From Jiangella asiatica (GTDB lineage: Bacteria > Actinomycetota > Actinomycetes > Jiangellales > Jiangellaceae), in assembly GCF_004349065.1 (NCBI RefSeq), contig NZ_SMKZ01000004.1, forward strand, positions 62,001 to 126,000: a stretch of DNA of 64,000 nt. The letters are read 5' to 3'. A program made the position numbers and the translations under genes. Shown one piece after another: positions 18,983 through 28,034 of the stretch. Every line of letters starts with the position of its first letter. The first letter of the stretch is position 1. The notes under the pieces are model-generated. The model did no database searches, was not told the DNA's origin, and saw only the letters and a program-made list of their open reading frames with translations.

Positions 18983-19445
18983 CGGGGTCGCCCGGCGGGT
19001 AGTAGCCGCGGTCGACGTGGACCAGGGGAACCTCACCGGTCACGTCGGAGGCCACCCGCACCACCCGGCCGATCACGATGGTGTGATCGCCGGCGTCGAC
19101 CAGCTCGTTCGGGACGCATTCGACGGCCGCGACCCCGCCGGTGAAGATCAGTTCGCCGTGGCCGGCCCGGCGACCGGGCCAGCGGGCGAAGTCGTCGCGG
19201 GCGCCGGGGTGCCGGTCGCGGGCGCCGTAGTGGGCCAGCTCCAGCTGGTCGGCGGCCAGGAACGTCATCGACCAGCCGTCGGCGACGAAGAGGGTGTCGT
19301 GCATGAAGCGGTCCTTCATGACGCACACCAGCACCAGTGGCGGCTCAAGCGACAGAGACGACACGGCCGTGACCGTCAGGCCGCAGTCGCGCCCGACCGG
19401 GTCGAGGACCGTGAGCAACGCCACACCGCTGGCGAGCCGCGCCAT
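18975..19445 (-). CDS. Flavin reductase-like (FMN-binding split barrel) protein
   Basis: FMN-dependent reductase or small component of a two-component monooxygenase, at least 156 residues. Visible features are the conserved SGVALLT, LTVTAVSSLSLEPPLV (flavin-binding loop) and a C-terminal HVDRGYY. The first ATG is 19445, but the 13 codons before it continue the family's N-terminal motif (FRDA before MARLASGV) with no ATG, GTG or TTG before an upstream stop. The true start may be a CTG or ATT near 19490, overlapping the end of clgR. The partner oxygenase is not evident nearby. Confidence 0.75.
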   Translation of the reverse strand: MARLASGVALLTVLDPVGRDCGLTVTAVSSLSLEPPLVLVCVMKDRFMHDTLFVADGWSMTFLAADQLELAHYGARDRHPGARDDFARWPGRRAGHGELIFTGGVAAVECVPNELVDAGDHTIVIGRVVRVASDVTGEVPLVHVDRGYYPPGDPVS

Positions 19446-19498
19446 TGCGTCGCGGAACGCCGGAGCGGGCGCGGCCCTGGACTCGGGCCGCGCCTGAA

Positions 19499-19810
19499 TC
19501 AGCCGACCTTGACGACGTCACGCGGCCGGGTGCTCTCGCGCGGCCGCAGCTCGGTGAGTGCGCCGACCGCCGCCGCCTCCACCCGCATCATCTCGTCACT
19601 GACCTCGCGCAGGACCTCCGACATGGGAAGATCGAGCGCTTCGCAGATGGCCGCGAGCAGCTCAGACGAGGCTTCCTTGCGACCGCGCTCCACCTCCGAC
19701 AGATACCCGAGGCTGACCCGCGCCGCCGCCGAGATCTCGCGGAGGGTGCGACCCTGCTCGATCCGGCGACGCCTCAAGACATCGCCGACGAGCCGTCTGA
19801 TGAGGATCAT
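19499..19810 (-). CDS. clgR: XRE-family regulator ClgR
   Basis: Helix-turn-helix protein of 103 residues matching ClgR, the actinobacterial activator of clp protease and stress genes. The HTH covers about 20-75 and includes [27 protein letters not shown]-type sequence ([10 protein letters not shown] is diagnostic). It follows pgsA and cinA as in Mycobacterium tuberculosis (pgsA3, then Rv2745c). The 169-nt gap upstream separates it from cinA and may carry its own promoter; I found only a weak ClgR-box-like sequence there (see rejected list). Confidence 0.85.
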   Translation of the reverse strand: MILIRRLVGDVLRRRRIEQGRTLREISAAARVSLGYLSEVERGRKEASSELLAAICEALDLPMSEVLREVSDEMMRVEAAAVGALTELRPRESTRPRDVVKVG

Positions 19811-19979
19811 CGGCTACCCCTCTCGCGATTCGTCTCGACTGTGCTGCCTCCACCGTACCTTCTGATTCGTGCGTTTGCGCTCCCAGCCTCGCCGGGGCGT
19901 CGTGGTGATAAACAGACCGTCATCGTGAGGTTGAAACGCCTCAGCAGGCCGTCGGATTCCCGGGCTCTGATACGGCGGC

Positions 19980-20453
19980 TCATAGCTCGGACAGCAACTC
20001 CAGCGCGGCGCGCACGGTCGCGTCGCGCACCTCGGCCCGGCCGCCGGGCAGCACGTCGTCGCCGGCGTAGGAGCGCAGCGTCGTGCCGGCCGGCGACGCC
20101 ACGGCGACGTGGACGGTGCCCGGCGGGTGGCCGTCCTGCCCGTCCGGCCCGGCGACACCCGTGGTAGCGACGCCGACGTCGGCGCCCAGCCGCGACCGGA
20201 CCCCGCGGGCCATGGCCGCGGCGACCTCCGCCCCGACCGGGCCGAGGCGGTCCAGCAGGTCGTCGGGCACCCCGGCCAGCGACGCCTTGAGCTCGGTCGC
20301 GTAGACCACGACCCCGCCACGCACGACGGCGGACGAGCCCGGCACCGACGTCAGCACCGCGCAGACCAGTCCGCCGGTGAGCGACTCGGCGGTCGCGACC
20401 GTGAGGCCCGCCGCTGCCAGTGACCGGACGGCGTCGGCCGCCGCCGCGTTCAC
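19980..20453 (-). CDS. cinA: CinA family protein, nicotinamide-nucleotide amidohydrolase
   Basis: Stand-alone C-terminal CinA domain, 157 residues, predicted to deamidate NMN in pyridine nucleotide recycling. Family motifs are TVATAESLTGGLVCA near the N-terminus, VVVYATELKASLAGV and ATTGVAGPDGQ. The N-terminal domain of long CinA is absent, as is usual in actinobacteria. GTG 20453 overlaps the pgsA stop by 4 nt (GTGA), so it is translationally coupled to pgsA. Confidence 0.88.
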   Translation of the reverse strand: MNAAAADAVRSLAAAGLTVATAESLTGGLVCAVLTSVPGSSAVVRGGVVVYATELKASLAGVPDDLLDRLGPVGAEVAAAMARGVRSRLGADVGVATTGVAGPDGQDGHPPGTVHVAVASPAGTTLRSYAGDDVLPGGRAEVRDATVRAALELLSEL

Positions 20454-21034
20454 GCCGGGCCCGAGGTGGCGTCGCGGCGCAGCCGGATCGCCGACAGCAC
20501 GTAGTCGACACCGGTGACGACGGTGACGATGACGGCGACGGCCATGCACACCGCCTGCACCGGCTCGAACGCCGACGGCAACGGCAGGATGTACAGCCCG
20601 AGCGCCAGCGCCTGCAGGGCCGTCTTCAGCTTGCCGCCGCGGCTGGCCGGGATGATGCCGTAACGGATGACGGCGAACCGCAGCAGCGTGATGCCCCACT
20701 CGCGGACCAGCACCACGACCGTGACCCACCACGGCAGCTCGTCCAGCAGCGACAGCCCGACGAAGGCCATGCCGGTCAGTGCCTTGTCGGCGATCGGGTC
20801 GGCGATCTTGCCGAGGTCGGTGACCAGCCCGCGGCGGCGGGCTAGGTCGCCGTCGAGCCGGTCGGTGAGCATGGCCAGCCCGAAGACGAAGAACGCCACC
20901 ACCCGGGACGGGTCGTGGTCACCGCCGTCGCGCAGCAGCAACCAGCCGAACAGGGGCACCAGCACGAGGCGCAGCGCGGTCAGCGCGTTCGCGATGTTCC
21001 ACGGGCTCGGTGGCGCGGTCGACGGTTCGGGCAC
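20450..21034 (-). CDS. pgsA: CDP-diacylglycerol-glycerol-3-phosphate 3-phosphatidyltransferase
   Basis: Membrane enzyme of phospholipid synthesis, 194 residues, making phosphatidylglycerol phosphate from CDP-diacylglycerol and glycerol-3-phosphate. The CDP-alcohol phosphotransferase signature D-G-x2-A-R-x8-G-x3-D-x3-D is present as DGDLARRRG followed by DLGKIADPIAD. About five or six hydrophobic helices are visible. It lies between rimO and cinA, the conserved actinobacterial order. Substrate choice within the family is assigned by this context. Confidence 0.88.
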   Translation of the reverse strand: MPEPSTAPPSPWNIANALTALRLVLVPLFGWLLLRDGGDHDPSRVVAFFVFGLAMLTDRLDGDLARRRGLVTDLGKIADPIADKALTGMAFVGLSLLDELPWWVTVVVLVREWGITLLRFAVIRYGIIPASRGGKLKTALQALALGLYILPLPSAFEPVQAVCMAVAVIVTVVTGVDYVLSAIRLRRDATSGPA

Positions 21035-21043
21035 GGCCCAAGG

Positions 21044-22474
21044 CTATGGCTTGGCGGGGCCGGCCACTACCGGCGCGGCGACGGCGGCGAGGTCGGCGCC
21101 GTCGCTGCCGGTGACGACGGCCTCGATCAGGTCGCCTACCGCGGCGTGCACGCCGGAGACCGTCGTCGTTCCGTCGACCTCGGGACCCTGATGGGCGGCC
21201 CGGCCCTCGACGACGCCGTCCCCGACGGACTCCACCAGCACCGACACAGTCTCGCCGACGCGGTCCTCGGCCCGCTGGGCGACCAGCTCCTCGACCAGGT
21301 CGCCGACCCGCTCGACCCGCTCGGCGATCTCGTCGGCGTCCAGCTTGCCGTCGAACGACGCCGCCTCGGTGCCGTCCTCGTCGGAGTAGCCGAAGACGCC
21401 CACGACGTCGAGGCGCGCTTGAGTGAGGAACGACTCCAGCTCGGCGACGTCGTCCTCGGTCTCGCCGGGGAAGCCGACGATGACGTTGGAACGGATGCCG
21501 GCCGACGGCACCCGATCGCGAACCGACGCGATCAGGTCGAGGAACGACGACGTCCCGCCGAATCGCCGCATCCGGCGCAGCAGCGGCGTGCTGGCGTGCT
21601 GGAACGACAGGTCGAAGTACGGCACGACGCCCGGCGTGGACAGCATCGCGTCGACCAGCGTCGGCCGCATCTCGGCCGGCTGCAGGTAGGAGACCCGCAC
21701 CCGCTCGATGCCCTGCACCGAAGCCAGCTCCGGCAGCAGCGTCTCCAACAGCCGGAGGTCGCCGAGGTCCTTCCCGTACGACGTGGAGTTCTCGCTGACC
21801 AGGAAAAGCTCGCGGACGCCCTGGTCGGCCAGCCAGCGCGCGTCGGCAAGCACGTCGGACGGGCGCCGGGACAGGAAGGCGCCGCGGAACATCGGGATGG
21901 CGCAGAACGTGCAGGCGCGGTCGCATCCGCTGGCCAGCTTCAGCGGCGCCATCGGGCCGCCGTCCAGGCGCCGCCGCACCGACCGCGGTCCCGACGCCGG
22001 CGCCATCCCGGCCGGCAGGTCCGGTGTGGCGTACGCCGCGGCCTGCCGTTCGACCGGGGTGACGGGTAGCAGCGTGCGCCGGTCGCGAGGCACGTGCGGC
22101 ACATGCGGCGTCCCGTCGAGGATGCCGCGCAGCCGCTCGCCGATGGCCGTGTAGTCGTCGAAGCCCAGCACGGCGTCAGCTTCTGGAAGTTCGTCAGCGA
22201 GTTCAGCTCCGTACCGCTCGGCCATGCACCCGACGGCGACGACGGCTTTGGTGGCGCCGGAGTCCTTGAGGTCCGCGGCGGCCAGCAGGGAGTCGACGGA
22301 GTCCTTCTTCGCCTGCTCGACGAAGCCGCACGTGTTGACCAGGATGGTCTCGGCGGCGGCGGGGTCGTCGACGAGCTGGAAGCCGTCGGCGTCGAGGCGG
22401 CCGGCCAGCTCCTCGGAGTCGACCTCGTTGCGGCTGCAGCCCAGGGTGACGATCGCGACGGAGTGCTTGCTCAT
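21044..22474 (-). CDS. rimO: Ribosomal protein S12 methylthiotransferase RimO
   Basis: Radical SAM enzyme that adds a methylthio group to an aspartate of ribosomal protein S12, 476 residues. The N-terminal cluster-binding domain has cysteines in [24 protein letters not shown] and VGCMAERY. The radical SAM motif is GCDRACTFC, and a C-terminal TRAM domain follows. RimO rather than MiaB is indicated by the FVEQAKKDS pattern and the pgsA neighbour. ATG 22474 is chosen because the family starts here. A TAGAGT box lies 10 nt upstream, so the leader is very short. Confidence 0.92.
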   Translation of the reverse strand: MSKHSVAIVTLGCSRNEVDSEELAGRLDADGFQLVDDPAAAETILVNTCGFVEQAKKDSVDSLLAAADLKDSGATKAVVAVGCMAERYGAELADELPEADAVLGFDDYTAIGERLRGILDGTPHVPHVPRDRRTLLPVTPVERQAAAYATPDLPAGMAPASGPRSVRRRLDGGPMAPLKLASGCDRACTFCAIPMFRGAFLSRRPSDVLADARWLADQGVRELFLVSENSTSYGKDLGDLRLLETLLPELASVQGIERVRVSYLQPAEMRPTLVDAMLSTPGVVPYFDLSFQHASTPLLRRMRRFGGTSSFLDLIASVRDRVPSAGIRSNVIVGFPGETEDDVAELESFLTQARLDVVGVFGYSDEDGTEAASFDGKLDADEIAERVERVGDLVEELVAQRAEDRVGETVSVLVESVGDGVVEGRAAHQGPEVDGTTTVSGVHAAVGDLIEAVVTGSDGADLAAVAAPVVAGPAKP

Positions 22475-22572
22475 GAGGGCTGCAACTCTACCGTTTCCGG
22501 TCAGCGGCCCCGGCGCGGCGATCGCCACGCGCGCCGGCTACGTTGTCCAGAACGGCCGACCGGGAGCGGAAC

Positions 22573-24150
22573 TTGCCTGACCACGACACGCCAGACCTGA
22601 TCCCGCTGCCGCTGGTCCACCGGCGGCAGCCGGGCATGTTCGCCATCGACGCGGGCACCGCCATCGGAGCCGACGGTGACGCCCGGCCGGCCGCCTGGGT
22701 GCTGCACGACGCGCTGGCCGGCACGGGGACCCGTCCGCCGGTCGTGGCCGCCGGCGATCCCGCCGCGTCGATCGTGCTCCGCACGGACCCGGCGGCGTCG
22801 GACCGTCCCGAGGGCTACACGCTGATGGTGAGGCCGGAGCGCGTCGAGCTCGCGGGCAGCACCCCCGAGGCACTGTCCCGGGCCGTGCAGACGTTCCGAC
22901 AGCTGCTGCCGCCGGCGGCGCTGCGCCGCTCGCCCGTCGCCGCCGCGCCCACCGTCATCGGGTGCTGCCGCATCGAGGACGCGCCCCGGTACTCCTGGCG
23001 CGGCGTGCACCTCGACGTCGCGCGACACTTCATGCCGGTGTCCTTCGTCCTGCGGATGATCGACCTGGCCGCGCTGCACCGCCTGAACGTGCTGCACCTG
23101 CACCTGACCGACGACCAGGGATGGCGGATCGCCGTCCCGTCGCACCCGCGGCTCACCGAGGTGAGCGCCTGGCGGGCCGAGACCGTCATCGGCCGCACCG
23201 ACGCCTTCGACGGTACGCCGCACGGCGGCTTCTACACGCTCGACGACCTCCGGGAGATCGTCGGGTACGCCGCCGCGCGGTCGGTCACCGTCGTGCCGGA
23301 GATCGACCTGCCCGGCCACGTCCAGGCCGTGCTCGCCGCCTACCCGGAGCTCGGCAACACCGGCCGGCCGGTTGACGTGCGCCGCACCTGGGGTGTCTCC
23401 ACGAACGTGCTGGCGCCGACCGACGAGGCGCTCGGCTTCGCGCGGGACGTCCTCGACACCGTCCTGGACGTGTTCCCCGGGCCGTGGGTCCACCTCGGCG
23501 GCGACGAGTGCCCGCGCACCGAGTGGAGGGCCAGCCCCGCCGCGGCCATCCGAGCCGCCGAGCTGGGTCTCGGCTCCGTCGACGAGCTGCAGAGCTGGTT
23601 CCTGCGCCAACTGCACGGGCACGTGACGGCGCGGGGGCGGCGCGTCGTCGGCTGGGACGAGGTGGCCGACGACGGCGGCATGCCGGTGGACACCGTCGTG
23701 ATGGCGTGGCGCGACAGCGACAGGGGCGTCGCCGCGATCAAGGCGGGCCACGACGTCGTCATGTGCCCGGAGCAGGTGACGTACTTCGACCACTACCAGT
23801 CCGACGGCCAGGACGAGCCGCTCGCCATCGGCGGGCTGACCACTGTGGAGGACGTCGCCGCCTGGACGCCGCCGAACGGCGACGGGCCCGGTCGCGTCCT
23901 GGGCGTGCAGGGCCAGCACTGGAGCGAGTACCTGCCGACGCCCGCGGCGGTCGAGTACGCGGCCTTTCCGCGGCTGAGCGCGCTGGCGGAGGTCGGCTGG
24001 ACCGCACCGGAGCGCCGCGACGCCGGCGACCTGCTCCGGCGGCTGCCGGCCCACCTGCGCCGCCTGGACGCGCTGGGGGTGAACTACCGTCCGCTGGAAG
24101 GGCCGCGGCCGGGCCAGCGCGGCGGCACGGGTCGCCGTCGCCGCCGCTGA
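22573..24150 (+). CDS. Beta-N-acetylhexosaminidase, GH20
   Basis: Glycoside hydrolase family 20 enzyme, 525 residues, removing terminal GlcNAc or GalNAc. An N-terminal GH20b-like domain (about 1-130) precedes the TIM barrel. The catalytic Asp-Glu pair is in HLGGDECPRTEW, with the substrate-binding HLHLTDDQGWR upstream and VLGVQGQHWSEY near the end. There is no signal peptide, so it probably works on imported chito-oligosaccharides or recycled wall sugars in the cytoplasm. The TTG at 22573 is chosen because GGGAG lies 6 nt upstream. The tail is Arg/Gly-rich. The gene is divergent from rimO and convergent with ftsK. Confidence 0.88.
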   Translation: MPDHDTPDLIPLPLVHRRQPGMFAIDAGTAIGADGDARPAAWVLHDALAGTGTRPPVVAAGDPAASIVLRTDPAASDRPEGYTLMVRPERVELAGSTPEALSRAVQTFRQLLPPAALRRSPVAAAPTVIGCCRIEDAPRYSWRGVHLDVARHFMPVSFVLRMIDLAALHRLNVLHLHLTDDQGWRIAVPSHPRLTEVSAWRAETVIGRTDAFDGTPHGGFYTLDDLREIVGYAAARSVTVVPEIDLPGHVQAVLAAYPELGNTGRPVDVRRTWGVSTNVLAPTDEALGFARDVLDTVLDVFPGPWVHLGGDECPRTEWRASPAAAIRAAELGLGSVDELQSWFLRQLHGHVTARGRRVVGWDEVADDGGMPVDTVVMAWRDSDRGVAAIKAGHDVVMCPEQVTYFDHYQSDGQDEPLAIGGLTTVEDVAAWTPPNGDGPGRVLGVQGQHWSEYLPTPAAVEYAAFPRLSALAEVGWTAPERRDAGDLLRRLPAHLRRLDALGVNYRPLEGPRPGQRGGTGRRRRR

Positions 24151-24165
24151 CGATTCACCCGCCGG

Positions 24166-26694
24166 TCAGCCGCCGCGCAGGGTGTCGAGCACCTCGTCGA
24201 GGTCGTCGGGCTTGATGAGCACGTCGCGCGCCTTGGACCCCTCGGATGGGCCGACGATGCCGCGGCTCTCCATGAGGTCCATGAGCCGGCCGGCCTTGGC
24301 GAACCCGACCCGCAGCTTGCGCTGCAGCATGGACGTCGACCCGAACTGGGTGTTGATGACCAGCTCGGCGGCCTGGCAGAGCAGGTCGAGGTCGTCGCCG
24401 ATGTCCTCGTCGATCTCGCGCTTGGCGGCGGCCGGCGCGGTGACGTCCTCGCGGTAGGTGGGCTCGAGCTGTTCCTTGCAGTGACCGACGACGGAGGCGA
24501 TCTCGGTCTCGGTGACCCATGCGCCCTGGACCCGGATCGGCTTGCTCGCGCCCATCGGCAGGAACAGGCCGTCACCCTGACCGACCAGCTTCTCCGCACC
24601 CGGCTGGTCGAGGATGACGCGGGAGTCGGCCAGCGACGACGTCGCGAACGCCAGCCGCGACGGCACGTTCGCCTTGATCAGGCCGGTGACGACGTCGACG
24701 GACGGGCGCTGGGTGGCCAGCACCAGGTGGATGCCCGCGGCCCGGGCCAGCTGGGTGATGCGCACGACGGAGTCCTCGACGTCGCGCGGCGCCACCATCA
24801 TGAGGTCGGCCAGCTCGTCCACGATGACCAGCAGGTACGGGTAGGGCGACAGCGTGCGTTCGCTGCCCTCCGGCGCCTTCACCTTGCCGGTGCGGACGGC
24901 CTTGTTGAAGTCGTCGACGTGCCGGAAGCCGAAGTTGGCGAGGTCGTCGTAGCGCATGTCCATCTCGCGCACGACCCACTGCAGTGCCTCGGCTGCCTTC
25001 TTCGGGCTGGTGATGATCGGCGTGATGAGGTGCGGGATTCCCTCGTAGGCCGACAGTTCGACCCGCTTGGGGTCGACCATGATCAGCCGCACCTCGTCGG
25101 GCGTGGCCCGCATGAGCACCGACGTGATCATCGAGTTGATGAAGCTGGACTTGCCGGAGCCGGTCGCGCCGGCCACCAGGAGGTGCGGCATCTTCGCCAG
25201 GTTGGTGACGACGAAGCCGCCCTCGACGTCCTTGCCCAGGCCGGCCACCATCGGGTGGTGGTCCTTTCGGGCCGCCGAGGACCGCATGACGTCGCCGAGG
25301 CTGACGATCTCCTTGTCGGTGTTCGGGATCTCGATGCCGATGGCCGACTTGCCCGGGATGGGTGACAGGATGCGAACCTCGGCGCTGGCCACCGCGTACG
25401 AGATGTTCTTCGACAGCGCGGTCACCCGCTCGACCTTGACCGCGGTGCCCAGCTCGACCTCGTAGCGGGTGACGGTCGGGCCGCGGGTGTAGCCGGTCAC
25501 GACGGCGTCGATGTTGAACTGGTCGAACACGCCCATGAGCGAGTCGACCACCTGGTCCGACGCTTTCGACCTGGCCTTGTGCGGGCTGCCCTGGCGCAGC
25601 AGATCGCTGGACGGCAGCGTGTAGGTGATGTCGCCGGACAGTGCCAGCTGCTCGACCCGCTGCGGGATCGGCGTGTGCGGCGGCGGGTCGGCGGGACCGT
25701 CGGCGGCGCCCTTCTTCTTCCTGCGCAGCTCCCTTTCGACGACGGCGGGCTCGGTCGGCCTCCCGTCCTCGTCGTCGCCGAGGCCACCGAGCTCGGCGGT
25801 GTCGGCGTCGTCGGCGTCGTTCTTGCGCTTGCGTTTGGGCTTCTCGCGCAGCACCGGGGAGTCGTACGGCTCGTCGTCGGTTGGCGCGAGGCGGTCGTCG
25901 CGTCCCCGCGGCCGCCCGTCGCGCTCGTCGGCATCGGCTCGGCGCAAGCCCAGCCAGCCGCCCACCGTCAGCGCGGCCGCGCGCAGCTGGTCGGTGACCT
26001 CGTACAGCGGGATGCCGGTGATGACCAGCACGCCGAACAGCGTCAGCAGGCCCAGCAGCGGGCCGGCGACCCAGACCGTCAGCAGGTCGGCCAGGATGGT
26101 CGAGGAGACATAGCCGATCGCGCCGCCGGCGCGTTCCATGGCGGCCTGCCCGTCCACCGGGCGCGGCATGCCGCCGGCGATGTGCGCAAGGCCCAGCGTG
26201 CCCAGCGCCAGGCACACCCAGCCGATGACCTGCCGTCCGCCCGGTCCGTTGCGGTCGGGGTGGCGCAGCGTCCGCAAGGCGGCCATGAGCAGCAGGATCG
26301 GCGTCACGTAGGCACCGGTGCCGACGGCACCGGCCAGGCCCTGGTACACCGCGTCGTAGACGACGCCGTCCAGTGCCCACCACACCGACGCCGCGGTGAC
26401 GAACGCGGTGCCGATGAGGAACAGGCCGACGCCGTCGCGGCGCTGTTCGGCCTCCAGGCTCGTGGCGGTGCGCCCGACGCTGCGCGCCATGCCGCCGACC
26501 AGGTGGGCGATGCCCATCCAGATGCCGGCGAACATCCGGCCGATGCCGCCGAAGAACTTGGCGACGAGAGTCGGCTCCGGCGGTGGCGGCGGAGGCGGCT
26601 CGGGGGCGCGACGTTTCCGGCCGCGAGCCGGGGCACGCCGCGTGGACGTACCCGACGAGCTTCGCGACCGGGACGGAGCTGTTCGGGTCGCCAT
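24166..26694 (-). CDS. ftsK: DNA translocase FtsK
   Basis: Septal DNA pump for chromosome segregation, 842 residues. A basic N-terminus comes first, then about four membrane helices (roughly residues 85-245), an acidic/charged linker, and the motor domain with Walker [10 protein letters not shown] and Walker [12 protein letters not shown]. The C-terminal gamma winged helix, which reads polar DNA motifs, includes [21 protein letters not shown]-type sequence. ATG 26694 is chosen: TGTAAT ends 9 nt before it on the minus strand, so the leader would be only 2-3 nt. In actinobacteria FtsK aids sporulation septation or division. RNase J and dapA follow further along, as in relatives. Confidence 0.93.
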   Translation of the reverse strand: MATRTAPSRSRSSSGTSTRRAPARGRKRRAPEPPPPPPPEPTLVAKFFGGIGRMFAGIWMGIAHLVGGMARSVGRTATSLEAEQRRDGVGLFLIGTAFVTAASVWWALDGVVYDAVYQGLAGAVGTGAYVTPILLLMAALRTLRHPDRNGPGGRQVIGWVCLALGTLGLAHIAGGMPRPVDGQAAMERAGGAIGYVSSTILADLLTVWVAGPLLGLLTLFGVLVITGIPLYEVTDQLRAAALTVGGWLGLRRADADERDGRPRGRDDRLAPTDDEPYDSPVLREKPKRKRKNDADDADTAELGGLGDDEDGRPTEPAVVERELRRKKKGAADGPADPPPHTPIPQRVEQLALSGDITYTLPSSDLLRQGSPHKARSKASDQVVDSLMGVFDQFNIDAVVTGYTRGPTVTRYEVELGTAVKVERVTALSKNISYAVASAEVRILSPIPGKSAIGIEIPNTDKEIVSLGDVMRSSAARKDHHPMVAGLGKDVEGGFVVTNLAKMPHLLVAGATGSGKSSFINSMITSVLMRATPDEVRLIMVDPKRVELSAYEGIPHLITPIITSPKKAAEALQWVVREMDMRYDDLANFGFRHVDDFNKAVRTGKVKAPEGSERTLSPYPYLLVIVDELADLMMVAPRDVEDSVVRITQLARAAGIHLVLATQRPSVDVVTGLIKANVPSRLAFATSSLADSRVILDQPGAEKLVGQGDGLFLPMGASKPIRVQGAWVTETEIASVVGHCKEQLEPTYREDVTAPAAAKREIDEDIGDDLDLLCQAAELVINTQFGSTSMLQRKLRVGFAKAGRLMDLMESRGIVGPSEGSKARDVLIKPDDLDEVLDTLRGG

Positions 26695-26787
26695 GGAGAT
26701 CACATTACAACCGCCACACTCGTATCGTCAGTCACAGATGTCCCGGCGCGTCGGGCGATCTGTCCGCTTTTGAACGCCCGCAGGCTA

Positions 26788-26817
26788 TTCACTTTGCGTA
26801 TACTCCGCGTGTATAGT
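26788..26817 (+). promoter_or_regulatory. padR promoter with overlapping operator
   Basis: TTCACT (26788-26793), 18 nt, TATAGT (26812-26817), then 7 nt to the GTG start, so the mRNA is likely leaderless. An inverted repeat TATAC-N7-GTATA (26799-26815) overlaps the spacer and -10. This is the expected place for an autoregulating PadR repressor to bind. Confidence 0.55.
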
Positions 26818-26824
26818 TCAGTCC

Positions 26825-27367
26825 GTGAGTACCTCGACCACTCTGCTGGCGCTGCTCGAACCCGGTCCGGCGCACGGCTACACCCTGAAGCGCAACTTCG
26901 ACCAGTGGTTCGGCCGGCGTCGGCCCTTGGCCTTCGGCCAGGTGTACTCGACGCTGGCCCGCCTCACCCGGGACGGCCTGGCCGACCAGATCGAGGTCGA
27001 GGCCGGCCACGGCCCGGACCGCCGCCTGTACCGCATCACCCCGGACGGCGCGGCCGCCGTCGACGACTGGGTGTTCACGCCACAGCCGGCGGAGGTATTC
27101 GCCACCAGCACGCTGTACGCGCGGGTCACCGTGGCGCTGCTCTCCGGCCGCGACGTGACCGACGTCCTGGCCCGGCAACGGGAGGCCCACCTGCGACGAA
27201 TGCGCGAACTCCAGGCCGCGCGCCGGCAGGCGACCGGGGCGGTCCTGCTGGCGGTCACCTACGAGCTGGCGCACCTGGACGCCGACCTGCGCTGGATCGA
27301 GGAGTCGGGCACCCGGCTGGACACCGTCCGCCGGCACCTCGACCGCACCGGAGGCGGACATGCTTGA
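26825..27367 (+). CDS. PadR family transcriptional regulator
   Basis: Repressor of 180 residues. The N-terminal winged helix (about 1-85) has the PadR marks LLALLEPGPAHGYTL and YSTLARLTRDGL, with a wing rich in Arg (GPDRRLYRIT). The C-terminal helical dimerisation part follows. Its stop overlaps the next ATPase gene by 8 nt. PadR proteins next to MacB/FtsX-like transporters typically control response to antimicrobial compounds. Binding to the repeat at 26799-26815 is inferred. Confidence 0.85.
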   Translation: MSTSTTLLALLEPGPAHGYTLKRNFDQWFGRRRPLAFGQVYSTLARLTRDGLADQIEVEAGHGPDRRLYRITPDGAAAVDDWVFTPQPAEVFATSTLYARVTVALLSGRDVTDVLARQREAHLRRMRELQAARRQATGAVLLAVTYELAHLDADLRWIEESGTRLDTVRRHLDRTGGGHA

Positions 27368-28034
27368 GGCACTCGGAATCGGACTGTCCTACGGCGCCAC
27401 CCCCGCGCTGCGTCGTATCGATCTGACGCTCGCGGCCGGCTCGCGGACGGCGCTCATGGGCCCGTCGGGCTCGGGCAAGTCGAGCCTGCTGCACTGCCTC
27501 GCCGGCATCCTGGTGCCCGACCGCGGACGGGTGATGTTCGACGGACAGGACTTGACCGGGCTCAGCGACCGGGAGCGCAGCGCGCTGCGGCTGCGTCACA
27601 TGGGCGTGGTCTTCCAGTTCGGCGATCTGGTGCCGGAGCTGACGTTGATCGAGAACGTGATGTTGCCGTTGCAGCTGCTGGGCGTCAAGCGGGCCGCCGC
27701 CCGCGCCAGCGCGCGGGATCTCCTGGGTGAGCTCGGCGTGGCCGACGTCGCCGACTCCCGCACCGGAGCCGTCTCGGGCGGGCAGGCCCAGCGGGCGGCC
27801 GTCGCGCGAGCGCTCGTGCACGAGCCCAGGGTCGTGCTCGCCGACGAGCCCACCGGGTCGCTGGACACTGTCAACGCCGAGGCCGTGCTCGACGCGATGG
27901 TCGCACTGAGCACGCGGATGGGTGTCGCCCTCGTGGTGGTGACGCACGACAATCTGGTCGCGTCGCATCTCGACGATCTGGTGGTGCTGCGCGACGGCAT
28001 GCTGGACCTCTCCGCCCGCGAGGCGGTCGGATGA
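27360..28034 (+). CDS. ABC transporter ATPase, MacB/LolD type
   Basis: ATP-binding subunit of 224 residues. Walker A is GPSGSGKSS, the signature is VSGGQAQR and Walker B is VVLADEPTGSLD. The segment DRERSALRLRHMGVVFQ is typical of the MacB/LolD group that works with FtsX-like permeases. Start and stop overlap both neighbours (8 nt with padR, 4 nt with the permease), so the three genes are one operon. Its likely role is mechanotransmission or export of a peptide or antibiotic. Confidence 0.88.
   Translation: MLEALGIGLSYGATPALRRIDLTLAAGSRTALMGPSGSGKSSLLHCLAGILVPDRGRVMFDGQDLTGLSDRERSALRLRHMGVVFQFGDLVPELTLIENVMLPLQLLGVKRAAARASARDLLGELGVADVADSRTGAVSGGQAQRAAVARALVHEPRVVLADEPTGSLDTVNAEAVLDAMVALSTRMGVALVVVTHDNLVASHLDDLVVLRDGMLDLSAREAVG

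Noticed and set aside
19878-19888. Possible ClgR box upstream of clgR (CGCTCCCAGCC)
   Set aside because: It departs from the CGCYNANRGCG core at two fixed positions, which is too weak to call in GC-rich DNA.
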